6,360 bases of DNA, taken from the NCBI GenBank assembly GCA_020200995.1, contig JAIVHQ010000256.1:1-6360 (forward strand), written 5' to 3'. The translations under genes were made by a program, and so were the position numbers. The DNA is from Flavobacteriales bacterium. GTDB taxonomy: Bacteria; Bacteroidota; Bacteroidia; Flavobacteriales_D; Cryomorphaceae. Positions 1 through 4,384 of the stretch are shown piece by piece. The first letter of the stretch is position 1; the number at the start of each line of letters is the position of its first letter. The notes below the pieces were generated by a model that searched no databases, had not been told where the DNA came from, and saw only the letters and a list, made by a program, of their open reading frames with translations.

Positions 1-404
<404 letters not shown>

Positions 405-414
405 AATAAATGAT

Positions 415-430
415 TTGTTCCGAAGAACAA
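415..430 (-). promoter_or_regulatory. 16S leader hairpin with UUCG tetraloop
   Basis: On the transcribed (minus) strand TTGTTC-TTCG-GAACAA forms a perfect 6-bp stem closed by a C-G pair around a UUCG loop, a very stable tetraloop. It lies about 11 nt upstream of the predicted mature 16S 5' end. In the pre-rRNA it would be a compact local fold next to the 5' processing region. A role in processing or early folding is inference. Confidence 0.55.
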
Positions 431-485
431 GTTGTTGAGTTGACCCGAAATTAACAAGGATCTTGGCTTGCTGCTATTGCTATAT

Positions 486-496
486 TGTCAAAGAAC
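486..496 (-). promoter_or_regulatory. boxA-like antitermination site in 16S leader
   Basis: The minus strand reads GTTCTTTGACA, closely matching the rRNA leader boxA of other bacteria (B. subtilis type TGTTCTTTGAAA, E. coli type TGCTCTTTAACA). BoxA RNA is bound by NusB/NusE (S10) and lets polymerase resist Rho termination on rRNA operons. It lies ~80 nt upstream of the mature 16S 5' end and downstream of all three predicted promoters, so every transcript would carry it. The call rests on the motif and position only. Confidence 0.6.
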
Positions 497-513
497 TTTT
501 TCTTTTTTAAACC

Positions 514-530
514 CCCGCTTTCAAAACGGG
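514..530 (-). promoter_or_regulatory. hairpin at the 5' end of the proximal rRNA transcript
   Basis: On the minus strand CCCGTTTTGAAAGCGGG folds into a 7-bp stem (one G-T pair) with a 3-nt loop. It begins about where transcription from the proximal promoter P3 should start (7 nt after its -7 box). It could protect the transcript 5' end or be part of the leader fold. Function is unknown. Confidence 0.35.
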
Positions 531-534
531 AGCG

Positions 535-564
535 CAAAGATAGAAACTTTTTTCTTTCCAGCAA
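535..564 (-). promoter_or_regulatory. rRNA promoter P3 (proximal)
   Basis: A Bacteroidota-type promoter. The -7 box TATCTTTG (TAnnTTTG consensus) is at 535-542, and the -33 TTG is at 562-564 with a 19-bp spacer. An A/T-only stretch at about 569-587 falls where an UP element would be (roughly -40 to -60). The discriminator after the -7 box is GC-rich (CGCTCCCG), as expected for stringently controlled rRNA promoters. The predicted start is near 528, giving a leader of ~124 nt. The prediction is by motif only. Confidence 0.7.
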
Positions 565-611
565 CATCTTTTTAAAAATAAATTTTTCCGAGATGTTTGC
601 GAGAACGGCTA

Positions 612-640
612 CAAATGTACTTCTACTTCTGAAACCACAA
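612..640 (-). promoter_or_regulatory. rRNA promoter P2 (middle)
   Basis: The -7 box TACATTTG is at 612-619 and matches TAnnTTTG. A TTG -33 element lies at 638-640 (within TTTTG, 638-642), with an 18-bp spacer. A/T-rich DNA at about 650-671 sits in the UP-element position. The core is nearly identical to P1: both read GTACATTTG followed by (C/T)AGCCG(C/T)T, which suggests the two promoters arose by duplication. The predicted start is near 605. Confidence 0.68.
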
Positions 641-718
641 AAGAATGTTGATAAAAATTTAACTAATCTTTCGATTGTGTTGCTTTTTGTCAACGTCGCC
701 TTGCGTTCAAAGCGGCTG

Positions 719-748
719 CAAATGTACAGCCATTTTTGGTTCCCGCAA
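719..748 (-). promoter_or_regulatory. rRNA promoter P1 (distal)
   Basis: The -7 box TACATTTG is at 719-726 and the -33 TTG at 746-748, with a 19-bp spacer. The discriminator (CAGCCGCTT) is GC-rich. A 20-bp A/T palindrome at 759-778 lies about -47 to -66 from the predicted start near 712. This is the most upstream of three tandem promoters and lies 64 bp past the stop codon of the dehydrogenase gene read in the same direction, so the rRNA operon has its own promoters. Confidence 0.66.
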
Positions 749-758
749 GCACCGAATG

Positions 759-778
759 AAAATAAATCAATTTATTTT
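759..778. repeat. A/T-only perfect inverted repeat (possible UP element of P1)
   Basis: AAAATAAAT-CA-ATTTATTTT is a perfect 9-bp inverted repeat with a 2-nt loop. It lies between the dehydrogenase stop codon and the P1 -33 box. It has no GC in its arms, so it is a poor intrinsic terminator. Its spacing from P1 fits an UP element that contacts the RNA polymerase alpha subunit C-terminal domain. That role is inferred. Confidence 0.5.
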
Positions 779-811
779 TCACCCACTTCACCAATGCGTT
801 GATTACAGACA

Positions 812-1510
812 TTATGGATTGCCCAATGAAAGGGAAATAATTTTGCCCCGCATTACATCCACCGCCGAAAAGGCGAAATCAGCGATGTATTCCCCCATCG
901 TTTGTGGAGTGCACGCTGCTGATACCCCCGGAAAGGCCTCTTTGAACATATCGGTCTCTACGCTTCCAAGCGCCAAACAGTTAAACACAATATCGGTGTC
1001 TTTGAACTCTTCGCTCCACATTTCGGTCAGACAATTTAAAGCTGCCTTACTTGATGAATAGGCCGACAAACCGCCGAATTTGAGGCTGCCCTGCACGCCC
1101 CCGATGCTGCTGATGCTTATAATATGGGTGCGGTCGGCAAGGGGCAGCAATTTTTGCGTGAGCAAATAGGGTGCAAATACATTTACCTCATATATACGTC
1201 GGAGGGTATCCGCATCTGTTTCGGCAAAGGGTTTGAATGCAAGTGCCCCTGCATTGTGAATGAGCACCGACAGTGGCTGCATGCCATCCAACTCTTTATA
1301 TACCTCGGCGCGGCCGGTCTCTGATGAGATATCGGCGCGAACGACCCTGAGCCGATCACCCCACGCTGCAGCGAGGGGATGCGGAACCTCGCTTCTGGTG
1401 ACGGCTGCCACATCCAGGTTGCTGTTTTTCAAAAATGCTTCGGCCAGCGCCAATCCGAGACCTCTGCTTGCGCCCGTGATGCACACGGTGCCCTTTTCTT
1501 TACTTATCAT
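812..1510 (-). CDS. short-chain dehydrogenase/reductase (SDR), NADP-preferring by sequence
   Basis: A 232-residue classical SDR: a cytoplasmic NAD(P)H-dependent oxidoreductase with a single Rossmann fold. Visible landmarks are the dinucleotide-binding TGASRGLG (12-19), R39 after strand 2 (favours NADP(H)), D60 in ADIS, the HNAG motif (85-88), N110, a catalytic Ser probably S135 in ISISSIGG, and the YSSSK active site (Y151, K155). Compared with FabG the loop between Ser and Tyr is about three residues longer. The usual PG after the active site is LG here (LGSVETDM). ATG at 1508-1510 is chosen because the upstream TTG (1538-1540) lies inside a promoter -7 box, and the ATG directly precedes the first beta strand. 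It diverges from the outer-membrane gene and reads towards the rRNA operon. The substrate cannot be told; it is not clearly FabG, and a carbonyl reductase-like role is possible. Confidence 0.93.
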   Translation of the reverse strand: MISKEKGTVCITGASRGLGLALAEAFLKNSNLDVAAVTRSEVPHPLAAAWGDRLRVVRADISSETGRAEVYKELDGMQPLSVLIHNAGALAFKPFAETDADTLRRIYEVNVFAPYLLTQKLLPLADRTHIISISSIGGVQGSLKFGGLSAYSSSKAALNCLTEMWSEEFKDTDIVFNCLALGSVETDMFKEAFPGVSAACTPQTMGEYIADFAFSAVDVMRGKIISLSLGNP

Positions 1511-1537
1511 TACTTTTACGCTGTTATAGATTCGAAG

Positions 1538-1545
1538 CAAAGATA
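1538..1545 (-). promoter_or_regulatory. -7 box of the SDR gene promoter
   Basis: The minus strand reads TATCTTTG, a full match to TAnnTTTG and identical to the -7 box of rRNA promoter P3. A start ~7 nt downstream (near 1531) would leave a ~20-nt 5' UTR before the SDR ATG at 1510. No convincing TTG is found at the usual distance, so the -33 element is weak or absent. The box lies between the two divergent start codons, 2 bp from the outer-membrane gene's ATG. Confidence 0.5.
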
Positions 1546-1546
1546 T

Positions 1547-2134
1547 ATGGTTGTAGCAAAGACCAGGCGAATCATCGCCGCAGTTTTCCTGATGATGTTC
1601 GCCATGTGCTCACTGCACGCGCAAAAGAAAGAAGATAAAGGAAATCCGTATAAAGGGCTTCCCTTTAAAGAACGCATCTTCTTCGGCGGAGATTTCGGCT
1701 TAAGCTTCGGCTCAATCACATATATAAGAGTGGCTCCATTATTGGGCTACCACGTGAGTCAAAATTTTGCCGTGGGCGGCGGACTAAATTACCAATACCT
1801 GCGAATAAGACACCTCACCCAAACGGGGCAGCAACGCACCGCAGAGACACATATATATGGGCTAAACACCTTTGCCAGACTATTTGTCTTCGATCCTATC
1901 TTTATTCAAACAGACTTCGAGGTGCTCAACCTGCGCAGCAGCGTGCGGGAACCCGGTAATTTTTTCGATCAACAAAAGACCCGCATCACAGTTCCGGTTT
2001 GGTTGGTCGGTGCAGGGTATGGACAACGCACGGGGCGCGGCGGGGCTATGATCGGAATCTATTACGACCTTATCGGAGATCGCAACTCGCCTTATGGACG
2101 CAATCTGATTATACGCGCGGGCTTTTTCTTTTAA
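1547..2134 (+). CDS. small outer-membrane beta-barrel-like protein, secreted
   Basis: A 195-residue protein. The N-terminus has three basic residues (K5, R7, R8), a hydrophobic core (about 9-20) and a signal peptidase I site after LHA (25), followed by QKK. C21 has Met at -1, so it is not a lipobox. The mature part (~170 aa) alternates hydrophobic and polar residues with many Gly and aromatic residues (FFGGDFGLSFG, YHVSQNFAVGGGLNYQY, PVWLVGAGYGQR) and ends in a strand finishing FFF. A C-terminal Phe is typical of barrels inserted by BamA. It is best read as an uncharacterised Bacteroidota outer-membrane protein; ligand and role are unknown. ATG at 1547 is chosen because it begins a complete signal peptide; the open frame extends further upstream only as antisense to the SDR gene. 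The stop codon is directly followed by a tandem repeat and no terminator hairpin was found nearby. Confidence 0.85.
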   Translation: MVVAKTRRIIAAVFLMMFAMCSLHAQKKEDKGNPYKGLPFKERIFFGGDFGLSFGSITYIRVAPLLGYHVSQNFAVGGGLNYQYLRIRHLTQTGQQRTAETHIYGLNTFARLFVFDPIFIQTDFEVLNLRSSVREPGNFFDQQKTRITVPVWLVGAGYGQRTGRGGAMIGIYYDLIGDRNSPYGRNLIIRAGFFF

Positions 2135-2197
2135 TTAGTGGCTGTCTTTAAGGTCCGATATCATCATTAGTGGCTGTCTTTAAGGTCCGATATCATC
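2134..2197. repeat. perfect 32-bp tandem duplication
   Basis: Two identical 32-bp units (2134-2165 and 2166-2197) abut with no spacer. Each begins ATTAGTGGCTG and ends with GATATCATC. The first unit starts at the last base of the stop codon of the outer-membrane gene. Perfect identity indicates a recent duplication or active slippage. The second unit continues into the degenerate repeat at 2175-2232. Confidence 0.95.
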
Positions 2198-2232
2198 CTT
2201 TGGTCATGCCTGCGGCTTGATCTAAAGACTTG
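2175..2232 (+). repeat. degenerate intergenic repeat, copy 1
   Basis: This segment runs TGTCTTT...GTCCG...GTCATGCCTGCGG and then CTTGATCTAAAGACTTG. The same order of blocks recurs at 2394-2444 with substitutions and about 7 bp less in the middle. It is a non-coding repeat unit seen at least twice here; whether it is spread through the genome cannot be judged from this window. Confidence 0.7.
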
Positions 2233-2271
2233 ATCTTCCAGCTGCGTTATGCTCGGCCCCCAAAATCCTCA

Positions 2272-2287
2272 TCCCGCCGCGGCGGGA
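2272..2287. repeat. 16-bp perfect GC-rich palindrome
   Basis: TCCCGCCGCGGCGGGA is self-complementary without a loop, so as RNA it would need to open centrally and as DNA it could be a dimer binding site or cruciform. Weaker outer pairing is present: CAAAA at 2261-2265 with TTTTG at 2294-2298, and AAATCCTC at 2263-2270 with GAGGATTT at 2333-2340. It marks the centre of the repeat block between the two degenerate copies. It is not followed by a T-run on either strand, so it is not a standard terminator. Confidence 0.75.
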
Positions 2288-2313
2288 CTGCGGTTTTGAG
2301 GCCTTCGCGCGCC

Positions 2314-2341
2314 CATGCCTGCGGCGTGGTCCGAGGATTTG
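2314..2341 (+). repeat. partial degenerate copy of the CATGCCTGCGGC repeat
   Basis: CATGCCTGCGGC at 2314-2325 is identical to the start of the block at 2205-2216, and the following GTGGTCCGAGGATTTG is a diverged version of CTTGATCTAAAGACTTG. It is a third, weaker relative of the repeat and shows the block grew by duplication and decay. Confidence 0.5.
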
Positions 2342-2342
2342 C

Positions 2343-2359
2343 TATCGAACCCTAAAGAC
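2343..2359 (-). repeat. inverted degenerate copy of the tandem-repeat core
   Basis: These 17 bp (TATCGAACCCTAAAGAC) match the reverse complement of the tandem unit's core (GTCTTTAAGGTCCGATA at 2144-2160 and 2176-2192) at 15 of 17 positions. This gives imperfect inverted ends around a block of about 184-216 bp, an arrangement that resembles a decayed miniature element. No transposase or target-site duplication is visible. Confidence 0.5.
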
Positions 2360-2393
2360 CAGACAATCGAAATTATTGACAAACTCCAATTAT

Positions 2394-2444
2394 TGTCTTT
2401 CCAAAATGTCCGCCGTCATGCCTCTGGCTTGATCTAAAGGCTTG
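2394..2444 (+). repeat. degenerate intergenic repeat, copy 2
   Basis: This is the direct-orientation counterpart of 2175-2232. TGTCTTT, then GTCCG, then GTCATGCCT(C/T)(T)GGCTTGATCTAAAG(G)CTTG appear in the same order. The last 29 nt (2416-2444) differ from copy 1 at only a few positions, while the first half is shorter and more diverged. Confidence 0.65.
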
Positions 2445-2510
2445 TAATGAGTCCCTTGGATTTATTGCCGGACTCTAATCAATCATCAGCGTTGTAACCG
2501 CGAAAAAGCA

Positions 2511-2557
2511 GGAGCGTAGAGATCTACGTGCTCCAAATGCTTCATTTGCCGAAAGGC
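2511..2557. repeat. cluster of three short hairpins
   Basis: Three adjacent inverted repeats lie within 47 bp. The first, at 2511-2534, has arms GGAGCGTAGA / TCTACG..CTCC with a 2-nt bulge. The second, at 2534-2548, is CAAATG-CTT-CATTTG. The third, at 2548-2557, is GCC-GAAA-GGC with a GNRA loop. They sit next to the terminator of the lipoprotein gene but on its far side. They could be a structured RNA or transcription-end structures for readthrough; neither is shown. Confidence 0.5.
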
Positions 2558-2560
2558 CAC

Positions 2561-2593
2561 AAAAAACCCCCTGCACGCCAAGCGTACAAGGGG
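2561..2593 (-). terminator. intrinsic terminator of the lipoprotein gene
   Basis: On the minus strand CCCCTTGTACGC pairs with GCGTGCAGGGGG over 12 bp (two G-T pairs) around a TTG loop and is followed directly by six Ts (2566-2561). It lies 34 bp past the stop codon of the lipoprotein gene. On the plus strand the opposite arm is not followed by a T-run, so it should act in one direction. Confidence 0.88.
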
Positions 2594-2627
2594 AATCAAT
2601 GTGTCACAAGATTTGTAAGGTAGCGTC

Positions 2628-3149
2628 TTAAGACTTATTGTTCTCTGACTTGGCCTTTAATTTGTCGTACTCTTGCTTGGCCGAGTCTTCGAGTTTTTCG
2701 TAATTCTTTTCCAACCAATTCATGCTTTCCTGAAAGCCTTCTTCGGTTTCTTCTCCAATATTCTCGGCTCCGCTTTTCATGTTGTCGGCGGCCCTTTCAA
2801 ACCAATTGTCAGCCCTGTCTAGGTGCTTTTCGGTTTGTGCGTTGAATTGTTCGGCTCTCATTTCAGCTTCCGCCTTGGCTTTTTCATAGCGATCTCCAAG
2901 CTTGTCCACTGCTGTTTGCTCTTCGCCCACGGCTTCTTCCACAGCGTTTTCTGCATCAACTTTCAGTTTTTTGTATTCGGCTTCAATGGACGCCCAATCG
3001 TGCTTAGCATCTGTGGATAACTCAGTTTCTACGCTGTCAACATAGCTTTCCAGCCTGTCGACCGCTTGTTGTCCGTCATTTGAATTTTGGTTATCACAGG
3101 CCCAAAAAAGGGTTGCTGAGATAAAAATAATTGCTGTTGTAATTTTCAT
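2628..3149 (-). CDS. predicted lipoprotein with long coiled-coil, function unknown
   Basis: A 173-residue protein with a lipoprotein-like signal peptide: K2, a hydrophobic stretch 3-17 and C18 preceded by LFWA. The -3/-2 residues (F, W) are unusual for a lipobox, but Ala at -1 and the following short polar linker (DNQNSNDGQQ) fit. From about 28 to the end it is charged, Lys/Glu/Ala-rich and almost free of Pro, so it should be a long alpha-helix or coiled coil. There are weak internal repeats, for example W-x-x-I-E-x-E-Y-K-K-L-K near 52 and W-L-E-K-N-Y-E-K-L near 145. It is probably anchored in a membrane facing the periplasm or cell surface. The composition resembles stress-related helical proteins (LEA- or apolipoprotein-like), but that is only resemblance. 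It is a single gene with its own terminator; no clear promoter was found in the A/T-rich upstream region. Confidence 0.85.
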   Translation of the reverse strand: MKITTAIIFISATLFWACDNQNSNDGQQAVDRLESYVDSVETELSTDAKHDWASIEAEYKKLKVDAENAVEEAVGEEQTAVDKLGDRYEKAKAEAEMRAEQFNAQTEKHLDRADNWFERAADNMKSGAENIGEETEEGFQESMNWLEKNYEKLEDSAKQEYDKLKAKSENNKS

Positions 3150-3307
3150 GGGGAGTAATTTTTTTTGGTTTCGATTTATTTACAAAACAACAAGCTCAAT
3201 AAGCAGACCGAAGGAATATGGAAAAAACCTAACTGGGTGACTCAGACATTACATGTTGATATTATGCTTATTAGCTATGTGGATTTCGGCAATTACTTTT
3301 CTTAAAA

Positions 3308-3496
3308 ATGCGACAAAATTCCACACCCCGGGTTGAAAATACCCGGTCGGGCGTCACCAGTTTGCTGAAAAGCGGCCCATTAAATGTTTTAGACAGCGGA
3401 ATTGTGCCCGGCTTGATGGTAGATAATCGGGGTCAAATCCGCTATTATTCTGCGCGCAGCAATCAAGTGGTTCCGGTGCCGATGAAGGATTTTTGA
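3308..3496 (+). CDS. doubtful small ORF, 62 codons, antisense to the DUF2383 gene's end
   Basis: An ATG-initiated frame of 62 residues (ending VVPVPMKDF) with an A/T-rich stretch before the start and protein-like composition. Its last 108 bp lie antisense to the C-terminal codons of the DUF2383 gene. I do not recognise the protein and see no promoter of the TAnnTTTG type in front. An in-frame stop at 3272-3274 rules out a longer gene. It may be a real small protein, a gene remnant, or chance. The hairpin CCGGGT...ACCCGG (3328-3346) lies inside it. Confidence 0.25.
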   Translation: MRQNSTPRVENTRSGVTSLLKSGPLNVLDSGIVPGLMVDNRGQIRYYSARSNQVVPVPMKDF

Positions 3497-3862
3497 GGTT
3501 TCCTCTGAAATTTCTTTTCCTGACAGCGCATTTTCGTAAGCCGATATAGCGCTATCCTCTGCCATACCGCATGCCCTGAGAATGGCCTTGTCTTTAATTT
3601 CGGAAGGTACTCCCCCCGTTGATTCCAACCTCTTCTCCATCCGTTTGCACGGCATCGTGGCAACCTTGGAAACTTCAAGATCGAACTCGGCAGAGAAGCG
3701 TTTTGAAAGCTCGTCAGCAAATGCCTTTCGGTGCACAGCGCAATTTTTAAGGAAATTCCTGAAGTTCTCGTTTCTCACCTCTTCTGCCGCCTTCTCGTAT
3801 GCTTTTGAACAATCTATGTTGCATGAAACCAAAGCATCCATTTTCTTCTGCATAAAGTTCAT
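3389..3862 (-). CDS. DUF2383 / PA2169-family four-helix-bundle protein
   Basis: A 157-residue soluble protein of the DUF2383 type (ferritin-like four-helix bundle, usual length about 140-150). Helix pair one is AYEKAAEEVRNENF (21-34) and the helix around CAVHRKAFADELSKRF (41-56). Helix pair two is DKAILRACGMAEDSAISAYENAL (91-113) followed by SEETSKILHRHRNHLIAARRIIADL (119-143). The spacing of E102, E110, H127 and H132 is consistent with possible metal contacts but does not prove them. About 14 residues after ADL extend past the usual family end and overlap the antisense ORF. Family members are associated with stress conditions but have no established reaction. The first ATG (3862) is used; ATGs at codons 4 and 8 are alternatives. 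No signal peptide. A large inverted repeat lies 29 bp upstream. Confidence 0.85.
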   Translation of the reverse strand: MNFMQKKMDALVSCNIDCSKAYEKAAEEVRNENFRNFLKNCAVHRKAFADELSKRFSAEFDLEVSKVATMPCKRMEKRLESTGGVPSEIKDKAILRACGMAEDSAISAYENALSGKEISEETSKILHRHRNHLIAARRIIADLTPIIYHQAGHNSAV

Positions 3863-3890
3863 TTCAGGTATTTAATTTAATGAGCCCACA

Positions 3891-3922
3891 AGCTGAACTC
3901 GTTGCTTGCAACGGGTTCAACT
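3891..3922. repeat. 32-bp inverted repeat upstream of the DUF2383 gene
   Basis: The arms are AGCTGAACTCGTTGC (3891-3905) and GCAACGGGTTCAACT (3908-3922), separated by TT. They pair over 15 positions with one mismatch and one G-T pair. The centre (CGTTGC-TT-GCAACG) is perfect. It ends 29 bp before the DUF2383 ATG, so it lies in the promoter or 5' UTR. It has no adjacent T-run on the minus strand, which argues against a terminator. It could be an operator for a dimeric regulator or an mRNA stem-loop. Confidence 0.75.
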
Positions 3923-4048
3923 AGTATGTCGGGTATTATTTAAATTAATGCAAATAGAAAGCCAAAGCCCGGAAAACTCTGCGATATAATTGTTTAGATA
4001 TGATTTACGAGAAGACAAGGCCTTTTTGTAGGAAATCATTTCCCCGGA

Positions 4049-4070
4049 TGTGCCGCAGGAAATCGGCACA
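4049..4070. repeat. 7-bp inverted repeat TGTGCCG...CGGCACA
   Basis: Perfect 7-bp arms with an 8-nt loop in the gene-free region, right after a smaller hairpin at 4031-4043. No T-run follows. Function unknown; it could be chance. Confidence 0.4.
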
Positions 4071-4291
4071 ATGCATTCTTCCCGTGTGCTCACCACATTT
4101 CAGTAACCTGAGTTCGGTTCTTATTCGGAAATTCAAATGTTTAAAAAATACGATCGGCAAGGTGCATTTTCACAGCTTCCCGTCTCCCGGAGGACAGGTA
4201 GCCAGCTAAAGCAATAAGATGCAACGCAGAAGATTGGAGTTTTTTGAACAAGAAGTTAAACACTACATCAATTGCTTGCCAGTGTTCGACT

Positions 4292-4317
4292 AAAAAAGAA
4301 GGTCTGTGCATGCGACC
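4292..4317 (-). terminator. weak candidate terminator downstream of the histidine kinase gene
   Basis: On the minus strand GGTC (4317-4314) pairs with GACC (4304-4301) across a 9-nt loop and is followed by TTCTTTTTT. The 4-bp stem is short, so this is a marginal call. It lies about 70 bp past the kinase stop codon and is the only hairpin-plus-T arrangement seen there. Confidence 0.2.
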
Positions 4318-4384
4318 AAGCGGTAAATAAATTTTAGTTTGTTACTATTAGGCGGTTTGAATTCGAAAAAGAAGCGAAATCAGG

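Larger units (their letters stand above)
3863..4384. other. 522-bp intergenic region without a convincing gene
   Basis: This stretch separates the start of the DUF2383 gene from the end of the histidine kinase gene, both on the minus strand. It must hold the DUF2383 promoter, but no full TAnnTTTG box was found. A 69-codon plus-strand frame at 4000-4209 is Cys/Ser/Arg-rich and unlike a protein; two frames of 24-26 codons (from 4139 and 4219) are equally unsupported. What is visible is the inverted repeat at 3891-3922, small hairpins at 4031-4043 (GGAAA-TCA-TTTCC) and 4049-4070, and a T-run on the minus strand near 4292-4300. Confidence 0.6.

Noticed and set aside
485..1061. Open frames across the rRNA promoter region and SDR 3' end (485-802 plus, 451-693 minus, 675-1061 plus)
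   Set aside because: They overlap the three rRNA promoters, the leader or the SDR gene, have low-complexity Phe/Lys/Ser-rich or Cys-rich composition and no recognisable domain.
1511..1540. Ten-codon N-terminal extension of the SDR from a TTG at 1540
   Set aside because: The TTG is part of the -7 box TATCTTTG, and the ATG at 1510 directly precedes the Rossmann strand.
1379..1546. Upstream extension of the outer-membrane protein
   Set aside because: It is antisense to the SDR 5' end and would bury the signal peptide that begins at 1547.
2361..2398. Inverted repeat AGACAAT...ATTGTCT
   Set aside because: Only 7 bp with a 24-nt loop in A/T-rich DNA; expected by chance.
2134..2444. CRISPR array
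   Set aside because: The repeats are tandem without spacers or degenerate and irregularly spaced; no cas gene is visible.
3328..3346. Hairpin CCGGGT...ACCCGG as terminator of the DUF2383 gene
   Set aside because: The 6-bp stem is not followed by a T-run on the minus strand.
4000..4209. 69-codon plus-strand ORF
   Set aside because: Its composition (Cys, Ser, Arg, Lys, Pro) is not protein-like, there is no promoter and no domain; it probably arose by chance in an intergenic region.
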